Assembly (NCBI GenBank): GCA_021787035.1 | Contig: JAJYMM010000048.1 | Coordinates: forward strand, 1,043-40,756 | From: Actinomycetes bacterium | GTDB lineage: Bacteria; Actinomycetota; Acidimicrobiia; Acidimicrobiales; Palsa-688 | Direction: 5' to 3' | DNA: 39,714 nucleotides | Part shown: positions 23,567 through 32,225 of the stretch, piece by piece | Position numbering within the stretch: the first letter of the stretch is position 1 | Layout of the letters: the number at the start of each line of letters is the position of its first letter | The notes under the pieces: generated by a model | Database searches by the model: none | The model's input: only the letters and a program-made list of their open reading frames with translations | What the model was told of the DNA's origin: nothing | Program-made: the position numbers and the translations under genes

Positions 23567-25777
23567 CTAACCCTTGGGGCTTGTACCTGCGACCTTTATG
23601 CCGTCGGGCAACCCGATGAGGCGCGCCCCGTCGGCGAAGTCGTCGGCAGGCCCCGGGAGCTCCACCTTCACCTTGCTGCCGGCTATGGAGATCCCGTCCA
23701 CAGAGCGCAGGCAGGTGCCTGTGCTGGAGTTTGGGGCCACGCGCACGAAACGGCGCGGCACGTCCGGCTCGAGCCCGAGCAAGGAGGTCAAGGTGGCTAC
23801 TGAGGCAGCCGCCGTCCACGCCTGGGGGTGGCACGAAGCCGGGTACGGGACGGGGCCGGTTGACGTCCGCCGGTCGTCGCCCCCGTAAAGCTCGGGGACC
23901 CGGTAGCCGAAGCTCTCGGCGGCCGCCAGGAGGCCTTCGGAAAGTGTCGTCACGGCGCGCTCCGAGCTCGGGGCGTGAGCGCGCGCGAGGCCCGCGATGG
24001 CGATGGCTGTGTCGTGCGCCCAGACGGAACCGCAGTGGTAGCTGACCGGGTTGAACCCTGCCGAAGAGGCCGCGAGGGTCCGGAGGCCGAAGCCTGACGC
24101 GAGGTCGGGCTGGCCGAGGCGGCGCGCGACGAGCTCGGACTCGTCGGCACGAAGGATGCCGGTGCCGAGGAGGTGCGCGATATTGGAAGTGAGCGAGTCG
24201 ACGGGCGCGCCGCTGCCGTCGAGTGCGATCGCAGGGTAGGGGCCGTTCGCGTCCTCGACCCAAAAGCTCGCTCGGAAGCGCTTGGCTAGGTCCTGGGCGA
24301 AGGCTCGCCAGCGGTCCCCGCCGGGTACCCCGAACGCATCGAGCAGTTCGGCACCCCCCATCGCGGCCTCATAGGCGTAGCCCTGGACTTCTGAGAGCGC
24401 GACCGGCCCCTTGGCAAGCTGGCCGTCCTTGTATTGGACCGCGTCGGCGGAATCTTTCCAACCCTGGTTGGCCAGCCCGTGGCCGGAAGCGTCGATGTAG
24501 GACAGGAAGCCTCTGTGGTCGCGCCCGGACCCCGCGGTCCATTCGAGGCACCTGGTCATGGGAGCGAGCAGCGCTTCGACGCGCTCTTCGGGAGCGCCCC
24601 AGAGCCACGCGTCGTGAAGCAGGCACACCCATAGCGGGGTGGCGTCGACGGTGCCGTAGTAGACCGGCGGGAGCGAGAAGTAATTGCGCTCTCGCCTGCC
24701 CATGGCGTCGATGTCGTAGGCGTTGTCGCGGCGCAGTTCGTGGGGGATCTTGCCGGGCTGTTCCCCAGTCCGCAGGTTGTCCGAGCGGCCCTGGCGGCGC
24801 GCCAGTGCCGAGAGGGTGCCTAGAGCCAGCTCGGTCCCAAGCGGCAGGAGCATGCGGGCGGCCCAGAGCGAGTCGCGGCCGAAAAGTGTGAGGTACCAGG
24901 GGGCACCGGCGGCTAGGAACACATCCGCCGGGTGCCCCGGAGCGACCAGGCGCAAGCGCGCCAGGTCGGCCATCGAAACCTCGACCCACTTCGCGATACG
25001 GCTGTCGGCGGCCACCACCTCAGGTGCTTGGAACTCCGCTCGACCGGAGGGAGGAGCCTCGACCGGGGCGTTCGCTGCGTCCTCCCTGAACTCAACTGAA
25101 AGTGAGACTGTGGTGACCCCTCTTGGGGGGATCTCGATGTCCCATGCGAGCAACCCTTGTGCGGCGTCGACCGTATCGGGACGCGGCGAGCCCGTTGCCC
25201 GGGTGGAGCACCGGTCCGGGATCTCCCATGTAAGGCCTCCCTCGAGCGCGCCGGCAGGTTGCGGCAGGGTCGCCATGCCACCTTTCACGGCTGCCATGCC
25301 CGCAAAGTCGCAGGAGAGCACTAGCTCGACGCGGCACCGCAATGCTCGCGGCTCGTAGGAGCGGACACTTATGTGCTCGACCATTCCCCACGCGAGGACC
25401 TCGCGGTGGCGGAGGACGAGGAGTTTGGGGTCCGGGTCGCCCTCTTTCGGCCCGCCCACCACCGAACGGAACTCGTTTTCAGCGCCCCCTACCAGTTCGT
25501 AATGGAGGTTCACCGGCTCGACGCCGCCAACCGACAGCACGATGCCGGAGAGGGCGCGGATATCGCGGACGTAAAGCCCTTGGGCACCCCCCCGGCGTAC
25601 CTGGCCGTCGCGTCCCGATAGCGCCATGGCGGGTGCGAAGACCGATGACACCAAGTCGTGGAGGTAAGGCTGGCCAGTGGCGGCGGGGGCGCTCAGGTCG
25701 TCCCCGGCGCGTTCGGTCGGAGCCTCCGCTCCCGGCGGGCTCACTTGCGAAGCTTCCGGGGTGACTTGATCGTTCAT
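23567..25777 (-). CDS. Amylo-alpha-1,6-glucosidase / glycogen debranching-like glycoside hydrolase
   Basis: 736 residues. The N-terminal third is a beta-sandwich of the glycogen-debranching N-terminal type (LYVRDIRALSGIVLSVGG, then a VELVLSCDFAGM pattern). The C-terminal part is an (alpha/alpha)6 domain: YLTLFGRDSLWAARMLLPLG, TGEQPGKIPHELRRDN, YYGTVDATPLWVCLLHDAW, GWKDSADAVQYKDG and FNPVSYHCGSVWAHDTAIA. The family acts on alpha-glucosidic linkages; the exact substrate is unknown. No signal peptide, so it is cytoplasmic. It is divergent from the LacI gene, with two LacI-type boxes between them, one overlapping its own start codon, so it is probably repressed by that regulator. Confidence 0.85.
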   Translation of the reverse strand: MNDQVTPEASQVSPPGAEAPTERAGDDLSAPAATGQPYLHDLVSSVFAPAMALSGRDGQVRRGGAQGLYVRDIRALSGIVLSVGGVEPVNLHYELVGGAENEFRSVVGGPKEGDPDPKLLVLRHREVLAWGMVEHISVRSYEPRALRCRVELVLSCDFAGMAAVKGGMATLPQPAGALEGGLTWEIPDRCSTRATGSPRPDTVDAAQGLLAWDIEIPPRGVTTVSLSVEFREDAANAPVEAPPSGRAEFQAPEVVAADSRIAKWVEVSMADLARLRLVAPGHPADVFLAAGAPWYLTLFGRDSLWAARMLLPLGTELALGTLSALARRQGRSDNLRTGEQPGKIPHELRRDNAYDIDAMGRRERNYFSLPPVYYGTVDATPLWVCLLHDAWLWGAPEERVEALLAPMTRCLEWTAGSGRDHRGFLSYIDASGHGLANQGWKDSADAVQYKDGQLAKGPVALSEVQGYAYEAAMGGAELLDAFGVPGGDRWRAFAQDLAKRFRASFWVEDANGPYPAIALDGSGAPVDSLTSNIAHLLGTGILRADESELVARRLGQPDLASGFGLRTLAASSAGFNPVSYHCGSVWAHDTAIAIAGLARAHAPSSERAVTTLSEGLLAAAESFGYRVPELYGGDDRRTSTGPVPYPASCHPQAWTAAASVATLTSLLGLEPDVPRRFVRVAPNSSTGTCLRSVDGISIAGSKVKVELPGPADDFADGARLIGLPDGIKVAGTSPKG

Positions 25778-25808
25778 ATCGGCGAGGGTACTCTGTTTGA
25801 TCGTTCAA
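25766..25808. promoter_or_regulatory. Paired LacI-type operator boxes in a divergent promoter
   Basis: TTGATCGTTCAT (25766-25777) and TTGATCGTTCAA (25797-25808) share 11 of 12 bases and start 31 bp apart, about three helical turns. Each is a near-palindrome of the form TTGANCGNTCAA with the central CG usual for LacI-family sites. The first covers the start codon of the minus-strand hydrolase. Confidence 0.65.
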
Positions 25809-25859
25809 CACAGGTTGCCCAATGAGGAGCCGGCCAAAGCGGCAGAGGGGGGTGTGGCG

Positions 25860-27077
25860 GTGGCCACGAGGGGGACTGCGGCGCCGAGCATGCTGCCGGG
25901 CCCATCGGCAGCGACCAAGAGCCAGCTGTCGGGCCCATCGGCAGCGACCAAGAGCCAGCTGTCGGGCCCATCGGCAGCGACCAAGAGCCAGCGGCCGACC
26001 ATCGAGATGGTCGCGAAGCGTGCCGGCGTGTCTCGCCAGACCGTGTCGAATGCCGCCAACGCCCCGCACCGGCTCCGCCCCGAGACCTTGCGGAAAGTCT
26101 TGGGCGTGATCGACGAGCTCGGGTACCGCCCAAGCAGGGCCGCGCGCTCGCTGCGAACGCGCTCCACCCAAGTCATAGGTTGCCGCCTCTTACCGAGCAA
26201 TGCCGGTGGCACCGGCGGCGTCCTCGACCGGTTGCTACACGCCTTGTGCGACGCCGCCCGCTCAAAGGGATATGACGTCCTCACGTATTCGGTGACTAGC
26301 GACGACGAGGAGATCGAGGTCTGCGACGACATGCTCCGGCGGAGCGCCGTCGACGGTTTCGTGCTCTCCAACACCCACCATGGCGACGTCCGGCCGGAGT
26401 GGCTGACGGCCGCAGGGGCTCACTTCGTCGCATTCGGCCGGCCTTGGGGTGAGGACAACCCAGGTCACTCATGGGTGGACGTCGACGGCGCCGCAGGTAC
26501 CACCGAGGCCGTCCACCATCTCGTCTCGCTCGGGCATTCCCGCATTGGCTGCTTGGCGCTGCCGGAGGGCAGCGGGACCGGCGACGACCGCTACCAGGGG
26601 TGGCTGAGGGCGGTCGAAGAGCTGGGCTTGGCAACCGAAGGCCTCGTCGCGCGGGCCGAGGACGGCATCCACTCCGGTAAGACCCTGGCCGAAAAGCTGA
26701 TGAGCCTGCCAGAGCCTCCGACCGCCATCGTGTGCGTGAGCGATGCATTGGCCCTCGGCGCGGTGCGCTGCCTCGAAGACCGGGGGCTCGAGGTAGGCAA
26801 TGACGTCTCGGTGGTCGGTTTCGATGACAGCCCCGTCGCTTCGGTGCTCCGTCCCCGCCTAACGAGCGTCCGCCAACCCATAGAAGCGGTTGCCCAGGAG
26901 CTCGTCGAGGTCCTTTTGGCCGAGATCTCAGGGACCCGGCACCGTCCCTCCCGCACGCTGCTGGCGCCGCGCGTCGTCGCGCGCGAGTCGAGCGGCCCAG
27001 CGCCGGCTCGCGGAGCGGGCAGGGCAACCCTCACCAACCTCTCTAACCCCCGAGAGCAACAGAAAGGAACAAATTAG
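25860..27077 (+). CDS. LacI/GalR-family transcriptional regulator
   Basis: About 405 residues. The HTH reads PTIEMVAKRAGVSRQTVSNA followed by the hinge YRPSRAARSLRTRS, then a periplasmic-binding-like sensor domain (VIGCRLLPS, FVAFGRPWG, HLVSLGHSRIGCLALP, AIVCVSDALALGAVRCLEDRG, VSVVGFDDSPVASVLRPRLTSVRQP). The N-terminus before the HTH is extended by an 11-residue unit repeated three times. The frame is open from TTG 25797, but that codon is inside an operator box. GTG 25860 with AGAGGGGGG 7 nt upstream is preferred, and ATG 25890 is possible. Its stop abuts the next ATG, so it is cotranscribed with the binding-protein gene. It probably controls this second sugar module and itself. Confidence 0.88.
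   Translation: MATRGTAAPSMLPGPSAATKSQLSGPSAATKSQLSGPSAATKSQRPTIEMVAKRAGVSRQTVSNAANAPHRLRPETLRKVLGVIDELGYRPSRAARSLRTRSTQVIGCRLLPSNAGGTGGVLDRLLHALCDAARSKGYDVLTYSVTSDDEEIEVCDDMLRRSAVDGFVLSNTHHGDVRPEWLTAAGAHFVAFGRPWGEDNPGHSWVDVDGAAGTTEAVHHLVSLGHSRIGCLALPEGSGTGDDRYQGWLRAVEELGLATEGLVARAEDGIHSGKTLAEKLMSLPEPPTAIVCVSDALALGAVRCLEDRGLEVGNDVSVVGFDDSPVASVLRPRLTSVRQPIEAVAQELVEVLLAEISGTRHRPSRTLLAPRVVARESSGPAPARGAGRATLTNLSNPREQQKGTN
25893..25991. repeat. 33-bp tandem repeat, three copies, in the LacI gene
   Basis: Three head-to-tail copies (25893-25925, 25926-25958, 25959-25991), identical apart from one or two bases. In frame, they encode the LSGPSAATKSQ repeat placed directly before the HTH domain. Confidence 0.9.
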
Positions 27078-28355
27078 ATGAAACGAACCAAGGTCATAAC
27101 GGGCGTGGCGGCCACAGCCGTCATGGCAGCGACGATGTCGCCTGGCACGGCCATGGCGGCCGGCACCCCACTTGTGGGCAAGACCCATGGCGTCACGCTC
27201 AACTTCATGATCGCGTCGTCAGGACCGGCCGAGACCAACGCCGACAAGGCGGCAGCGGTCGCCTGGGGCAAGCAGACCGGTAACAAGGTCAACGTGATCA
27301 ATGCCTCCAACCTGCAGCTGCAGCTGACTGAGGCGTTCGCGGGCGGGAGCCCGCCCGACATCTTCTACGCCGAGACGCCGATGTTCGAGAACATGGTCAA
27401 GCAGGGCCAGCTCCTGCTCGCTGGCAACGCCGTCTACCCGGCGAAGGACTTCTACCCCTCGCTCGTCAAAGAATACACCTACAACGGCCAGTTTTACGCC
27501 GTGCCGAAGGACTCGTCGACGCTGGCGATCGAGATCAACGTCGCCGACTGGAAGGCCGCTGGCCTTACCAATGCAGACCTCCCGACGACATGGGCAAAGC
27601 TGTCCGCCGACGCCAAGGCCCTCACCAAAAACGGCGTGACAGGCCTTGTCGTATCCCCCACCTTGGACAGGATCGGAGCCTTCTTCAAGGAGGCCGGTGG
27701 CGGGTACATGAACGCGGCCGGCACGAAGTTCACCTTCAACTCTCCGCAAAACCTGACAGCCATGAAGTACGTCCAGGGCCTCGCAAAGCAGGGCTACCTC
27801 AAGTTCTCGTCCCAGGTAGGAGCGGGCTGGGGTGGTGAGGCCTTCGGCACCGGCAAGGCCGCGATGACCATCGAGGGCAACTGGATCATCGGTGCGATGC
27901 AGACCGACTACCCGAAGATCCAGTACCAAGTCGTGCCGATGCCGGTCGGGCCCGGCGGTCACCACGGCACGCTCGTCTTCACCAATGCCTGGGGCATCGC
28001 GGCTGGGAGCAAGCACACGGCTGCGGCGGTCAGCTTCGCTAAGTACCTGGCCTCCCCCGCCCAGCAGCTGCGCTTCGCCAACGCGTTCGGCGTGATGCCC
28101 TCCCGCCCGGCTGTGGCCCAGGAGTGGGCCGCCGAGCACGTGAAGCAGGTCGTTGCCAGCGGCAACCAGTACCCGAACGTCTCGGCCTTCGTCCAAGGCG
28201 ACGCCTACGCCATGCCGCAGGTGGCGACCATCGGGTTCCCGACGGTGCAGGCCAACTTCGACAACGCCATCGTTGGCCTGTCCAACGGGACTTCCAACCC
28301 GGCACAGATGCTCTCCCAGCTGCAGACCTACGCGAATGCCCTGCTGCACCCGTAA
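27078..28355 (+). CDS. Sugar ABC transporter substrate-binding protein (second module)
   Basis: 425 residues of the MalE-like family 1 binding proteins. The signal peptide (MKRTKVITGVAATAVMAATM onward) ends near TAMAAG with no lipobox cysteine. The mature protein shows VTLNFMIASSG, INASNLQLQLTEAFAGGSPPDIFYAETP, YAVPKDSSTLAIEIN and GEAFGTGKAAMTIEGNWIIG, all typical. The ligand is not determined; the debranching-like hydrolase next door suggests an alpha-glucoside or related oligosaccharide. AAAGGAAC lies before ATG 27078, which directly follows the LacI stop codon. Confidence 0.9.
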   Translation: MKRTKVITGVAATAVMAATMSPGTAMAAGTPLVGKTHGVTLNFMIASSGPAETNADKAAAVAWGKQTGNKVNVINASNLQLQLTEAFAGGSPPDIFYAETPMFENMVKQGQLLLAGNAVYPAKDFYPSLVKEYTYNGQFYAVPKDSSTLAIEINVADWKAAGLTNADLPTTWAKLSADAKALTKNGVTGLVVSPTLDRIGAFFKEAGGGYMNAAGTKFTFNSPQNLTAMKYVQGLAKQGYLKFSSQVGAGWGGEAFGTGKAAMTIEGNWIIGAMQTDYPKIQYQVVPMPVGPGGHHGTLVFTNAWGIAAGSKHTAAAVSFAKYLASPAQQLRFANAFGVMPSRPAVAQEWAAEHVKQVVASGNQYPNVSAFVQGDAYAMPQVATIGFPTVQANFDNAIVGLSNGTSNPAQMLSQLQTYANALLHP

Positions 28356-28387
28356 CCAGGCCTGCTAAGTGCCAGTACACCGACTGC

Positions 28388-28439
28388 CGGCGGTGCCCGC
28401 GCCAAGGCTCATGTTCCTGAGCTTTGGCAGGCACCGCCG
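28388..28439 (+). terminator. Strong intra-operon hairpin after the second binding-protein gene
   Basis: A perfect 10-bp outer stem (28388-28397 with 28430-28439) is followed inward by an 11-bp stem (28401-28411 with 28418-28428, one G-T wobble) and a 6-base loop. It lies 32 bp after the binding-protein stop and 31 bp before the permease start, so it is likely an attenuating or mRNA-stabilising element. Confidence 0.7.
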
Positions 28440-28470
28440 CTTTGGCCTCTAACCCCGAGGAGTATTCGAA

Positions 28471-29643
28471 GTGGCATTGGTTCCCAGTGACGGCCCAGGC
28501 GGTGCTTCGCTGGCGGCGGGCCAACATGTAGCAGCACCCGCGACCCTCCCACCGCACGCGGCGCTCGCGGGAGGGGCCGAAGGGCCCGGTACCGGCCGCC
28601 TGGCTCACATGGCCCGTAGGGGCGGGCCGAGGGCGACGGGGACGCTGCGAAAAGGCGAGGGCCTTTTCGGCTGGCTCTTCATCTCCCCGGCCCTCGTCAT
28701 CCTCGTGCTCTTTGTCGTCCTGCCGATCTTCCTTGCCCTTTACGTAAGCTTTACCAACTGGTCGGGCCTCACGCCGCCACTTTCGAGCAGCGTCAAGCTG
28801 GTTGGCCTTGCCAACTACCGGACGCTTCTCACCCAGCCGGGCATCTACCAGTCCAATTTTGCTGAGTCGATCCGAAACGTTTTTTACTACGTACTTTTCA
28901 CCGTGCCCTTGCAGACAGTCGGGGCGCTCGGGCTGGCCGTGCTCGTCAACAACAAGTTCCTAAAAGCGAGGGCGTTTTTCAGGGGGGCCTTCTACCTGCC
29001 CTCGGTCACGAGCTCGATCGCCGTCACCGTGATCTTCATGTACCTGTTCCAAGGCGCTGGCGTCGTGAACAGCATCTTGCATGTTTTTGGGTGGCAACAG
29101 ACGCCGAATTGGGTCTATGACCAGCGCGGGCTCTTCACGCTCATCCTTTCGGCGCTAGGCATCAACAACCCGGGATGGGGGAACCACCTCGTGATGGGCC
29201 TGCCCGCTTGGCAGTGGCTCGCGGGACCGTCGCTCGGCATGTGCGTGATGATCATCATGGTCAGCTGGACGACGGCCGGCACGTTTATGCTGTTTTTCCT
29301 GGCGGCACTGCAGCAGATCAACGAGGACTTAGACGAGGCGACCGAAATTGACGGTGCGACCTCCTGGCAAAAGTTCCGGCGAGTCACGGTGCCGCTCTTG
29401 CGCCCGACCCTCGTGCTCGTGGTCACGCTCGGGTTTATATCCACCTGGCAGGTCTTCGACCAGAGTTACCTGCTCGGGCCGGCCAACCCGACGAGCATAA
29501 CGCCCGCCTATTTTGCCTACCAGGTCAGCTTCCAAGACAGCGCCTTCGGGATGGGCGCCGCGGTCGCCTTCTTGCTGTTCGCCCTCATCGTAGTGCTGAC
29601 CCTTCTACAGCGGAAGTTCGTGAAGGAGGACCTCACCAAGTGA
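28471..29643 (+). CDS. Sugar ABC transporter permease, MalF type (second module)
   Basis: 390 residues. A disordered leader of about 60 residues precedes six to eight membrane helices. The EAA loop is DEATEIDGATSWQKFRRVTV followed by PLL. GTG 28471 follows GAGGAG by 9 nt; ATG 28612 is a later in-frame option, but no ribosome site favours it. It overlaps the next gene by four bases (GTGA). Confidence 0.92.
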   Translation: MALVPSDGPGGASLAAGQHVAAPATLPPHAALAGGAEGPGTGRLAHMARRGGPRATGTLRKGEGLFGWLFISPALVILVLFVVLPIFLALYVSFTNWSGLTPPLSSSVKLVGLANYRTLLTQPGIYQSNFAESIRNVFYYVLFTVPLQTVGALGLAVLVNNKFLKARAFFRGAFYLPSVTSSIAVTVIFMYLFQGAGVVNSILHVFGWQQTPNWVYDQRGLFTLILSALGINNPGWGNHLVMGLPAWQWLAGPSLGMCVMIIMVSWTTAGTFMLFFLAALQQINEDLDEATEIDGATSWQKFRRVTVPLLRPTLVLVVTLGFISTWQVFDQSYLLGPANPTSITPAYFAYQVSFQDSAFGMGAAVAFLLFALIVVLTLLQRKFVKEDLTK

Positions 29644-30503
29644 GCGCCCGCAGCTACTCGCCACCCTACCGCCGTGCCCTTGGCTACGCGGGGTTGATCC
29701 TGATGGCGGCGATCTTCATATTCCCATTCGTATTTTCCGTGGCCAACTCCTTCAAGAGCGACGCGCAGGCCACCAACGACGCCATCAACTTGGTCCCACA
29801 CCCGGCATCACTGGCGGCTTGGAGGCAGATCTTCGGCTACGGACCGGCAGCGGCTACGACCAACTTCCCGCTCTGGTTGTTCAACAGCGTTTTCCTATCG
29901 GTCTGCATAACGGTCGGCCGGGTGTTCCTGGACAGCCTTGCAGGGTACTCTCTCGCTAGGCTGCGCTTCCGGGGCAGGAAGCTCATATTCGGGTTCATAA
30001 TCGGGACCTTGGCAGTCCCGAGCGTCGTGCTAATGATCCCCACCTTCCTCATACTGAAGCAGTTTGGCATCTTCAACTCCTACGAGGCGATGATCCTGCC
30101 TATGCTGGTGGACGTCACGGGCATATTCCTGATGCGCCAGTTTTTCCTCCAGGTGCCGGACGCCCTCGAAGAGGCGGGGCGCGTCGATGGTGCCAACATC
30201 TGGCAGATCTATTGGCGCCTCATCCTGCCCGTTGTCCGTCCAGGCCTGGTCGCGCTTACCATTATTTCGTTCCAGGCGTCATGGAACCAGTTCATGTTTT
30301 ACTTGGTAGCAACCGTCTCTCCGAAGTACTTCACGCTCGTGACCGGCTTGGCCAACATCGTCGGTGGAGGGCTTTCAGCCGGCAACCAGTACCCGCTCAA
30401 GTTGGGTGCGTCGGTGCTCACGATCCTGCCGATGGTCATCATGTTTGTCGTGTTGCAGAGGTACTTCGTGAGAGGCGGGACGGCGGGTTCGGTCAAGGGA
30501 TAG
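29640..30503 (+). CDS. Sugar ABC transporter permease, MalG type (second module)
   Basis: 287 residues with six membrane helices. The EAA-like loop reads ALEEAGRVDGANIWQIYWRL followed by ILPVV. It forms the channel with the preceding permease. The GTG start overlaps the upstream stop. Its 3' end overlaps the convergent phosphodiesterase gene by 11 bp, leaving no room for a terminator between them. No ATPase gene follows, as in the first module. Confidence 0.92.
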   Translation: MSARSYSPPYRRALGYAGLILMAAIFIFPFVFSVANSFKSDAQATNDAINLVPHPASLAAWRQIFGYGPAAATTNFPLWLFNSVFLSVCITVGRVFLDSLAGYSLARLRFRGRKLIFGFIIGTLAVPSVVLMIPTFLILKQFGIFNSYEAMILPMLVDVTGIFLMRQFFLQVPDALEEAGRVDGANIWQIYWRLILPVVRPGLVALTIISFQASWNQFMFYLVATVSPKYFTLVTGLANIVGGGLSAGNQYPLKLGASVLTILPMVIMFVVLQRYFVRGGTAGSVKG

Positions 30504-31287
30504 CCGGCTGGGCCCGCCGGCCGGCCAGCTCTTCTACAACGCGCGCGACTTGGTTGGAGATCACGGCATCGGCCCCGGCATCGAGCACGCGGGCGATGTC
30601 GCGCCGGCTGTCGACCGTCCAGACCGAGACCCCCATGCCCGAGGTGTGTGCCCACTCGACGGCAGCGGGGCTCGCCAAGCGGTAGTAGGGGTTCCACCAC
30701 TCGGGCCGCAGCCCTTGGATAAGCGCACGCGAGGGGAGCTCTATTTTGTCCCAAGTGAGGGCGATCCGCAGATCGGCTGAAAGCTCCCGCAAGTGCTGGA
30801 GCCCCGACGTGTTGCCGGCGAAGATGCAGCGCTCCGCGGCGCCCGCGTCACGCACGACCGACCACGAAGGACCGGCAGCCCTTGGATCGGGCAAGTCGAC
30901 CATGACCTGCAGCGTCACCGTGTCGAGCACCTCTTCCAGGCTCGGGATCCGGTAGCCCTCCTGGCGCAACGAGCGAGCCTCGTCGCCGTCGATCTCGCCG
31001 AGCGGCCTCGGGTCACCCCAAAGGCGCGCCAACGTCGCGTCGTGGAGCACCATGACTTGCCCGTCGCGGGTCAAACGGCAGTCGAGCTCCACCATTTCGG
31101 CCCCCAAGGCGCGAGCGGCTTCGAACGCCTCGAGCGTGTTTTCCCGGTGGCCTACCGGGTCACCCCTATGGGCTATGGCGAGCGCCGAGGCGTTCGCGTT
31201 CGTCCCAGAGCGCCAGGTTTGCGAGCGTGAGGTCGTCTCGTTCCCCTGGTTCGGCGGCGGGCCCTCTGGCGAGTGAGATTGTGCCAC
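30493..31287 (-). CDS. Glycerophosphodiester phosphodiesterase
   Basis: About 264 residues. The GDPD catalytic set is clear: AIAHRGDPVGHRENTLEAFE (His-Arg and Glu-Asn), AEMVELDCRLTRDGQVMVLHD (Glu and Asp metal ligands, catalytic His), a later MVDLPDP strand and GVSVWTVDSRRDI near the end. It would hydrolyse glycerophosphodiesters to glycerol 3-phosphate and an alcohol. No signal peptide, so cytoplasmic. No ATG/GTG/TTG lies just before the domain; the nearest is GTG 31287 (TTG 31296 is also possible), which makes it overlap the upstream transporter gene by about 120 bp in another frame. Confidence 0.85.
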   Translation of the reverse strand: MAQSHSPEGPPPNQGNETTSRSQTWRSGTNANASALAIAHRGDPVGHRENTLEAFEAARALGAEMVELDCRLTRDGQVMVLHDATLARLWGDPRPLGEIDGDEARSLRQEGYRIPSLEEVLDTVTLQVMVDLPDPRAAGPSWSVVRDAGAAERCIFAGNTSGLQHLRELSADLRIALTWDKIELPSRALIQGLRPEWWNPYYRLASPAAVEWAHTSGMGVSVWTVDSRRDIARVLDAGADAVISNQVARVVEELAGRRAQPAIP

Positions 31288-32221
31288 GTCGGCCAAAGTA
31301 GCGAGCCGGACGGCTGGCAGCCAAGCGAGGGCCTTCGACGACGAGCATCCCGGCCACCACGAGGGCACCGCCGGCGAGCGCCCCCCACCCAAGCCGTTCG
31401 CCGCTGGCCCAGGCGCAGGCCGTGGCGAACACCGGCTCGAGGGCCAAGATCACTGCGGTGCGGGTCGCGGAGATCTGGGACTGGGCCCAGCTTTGCACCA
31501 CGAACGCGATCGCTGTCGCAGCGATCGCGGTCGCGCCTATCGCGGCCCAAGTGCCCGCCCCGGAAGGGACGGTTGGGCCCTCTGGGAGCGTGGCGACGAC
31601 GGAGCACGCGGCGACTGTGAGCAGCTGGACGCTGGCCAGGCCAAAAGCGCGATCCGCCGTCGACCATCGCCCGAGGCCCACGATCTGGAGCGCGAAGAGA
31701 AGAGCCGAGCCGAGCGTAAGGAGCTCGCCGGCCGCAGTGCTGCCAGAGGCGGCCCCCCTAGCCCCGAGATCTCCGAGCGAGATCGCTGCCAAGCCCGCCA
31801 TTGCCAGCGCCGTCGCTGCCCAGACTGGTTTCGCGGGGCGGCGCCGGAGCATGGCCCAGAGCACGAGCGGTACGAGAACCACCTGAAGACCCGTAAGGAA
31901 GCCAGAGACCGCGGCCGGGATCTGCCGGAGGCCAAAAGTCTGCAGCGCGTACCCTGCAGCGAGGGCCAGGCCCAGGGCCACGCCTTGGGCCCAGCCCCGT
32001 CGCCCGAGTGTCGTCAACGCGCGCGGCCGCGCCGCCGCCAGTAGCCCGCCGGCGATCAGGAACCTCCAGGCGAGGAAGCTTTCAACGCCGAGATGGTTCG
32101 TGGCCTGTTTCACTATCACGAACGTCGCGCCCCAGGCCGCGGTCGCCCCCACCAGCAACCCGACGGCTAGAGCCTGCCGGCGCGGGCGTGCTTGGGTGGA
32201 AGTGGCGCTGGCCGTGATCAT
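31166..32221 (-). CDS. EamA/DMT-superfamily transporter
   Basis: About 351 residues with ten predicted membrane helices in two EamA repeats: AVGLLVGATAAWGATFVIVK to the mid-protein, and a second starting near AGELLTLGSALLFALQIVGLG. DMT transporters move metabolites or drugs across the cytoplasmic membrane, often as exporters. The last 45 or so residues are hydrophilic. ATG 32221 is chosen over 32242 because a perfect -10 TATAAT on this strand ends 9 nt before it, suggesting a leaderless mRNA. It is divergent from an XRE-cupin regulator, a common pairing for amino acid or amine exporters. Confidence 0.87.
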   Translation of the reverse strand: MITASATSTQARPRRQALAVGLLVGATAAWGATFVIVKQATNHLGVESFLAWRFLIAGGLLAAARPRALTTLGRRGWAQGVALGLALAAGYALQTFGLRQIPAAVSGFLTGLQVVLVPLVLWAMLRRRPAKPVWAATALAMAGLAAISLGDLGARGAASGSTAAGELLTLGSALLFALQIVGLGRWSTADRAFGLASVQLLTVAACSVVATLPEGPTVPSGAGTWAAIGATAIAATAIAFVVQSWAQSQISATRTAVILALEPVFATACAWASGERLGWGALAGGALVVAGMLVVEGPRLAASRPARYFGRRGTISLARGPAAEPGERDDLTLANLALWDERERLGARHSP

Positions 32222-32225
32222 TGCG

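Noticed and set aside
22788-24263. 491-codon minus-strand ORF
   Set aside because: It overlaps GH51 and the debranching-like gene out of frame and has Arg/Pro-rich shadow composition.
25860-27077. Assigning this LacI protein as the repressor of the arabinose operators
   Set aside because: Its own promoter has a different box (TTGATCGTTCA), and no ATGTTAGCG site is seen near it; the link is unproven.
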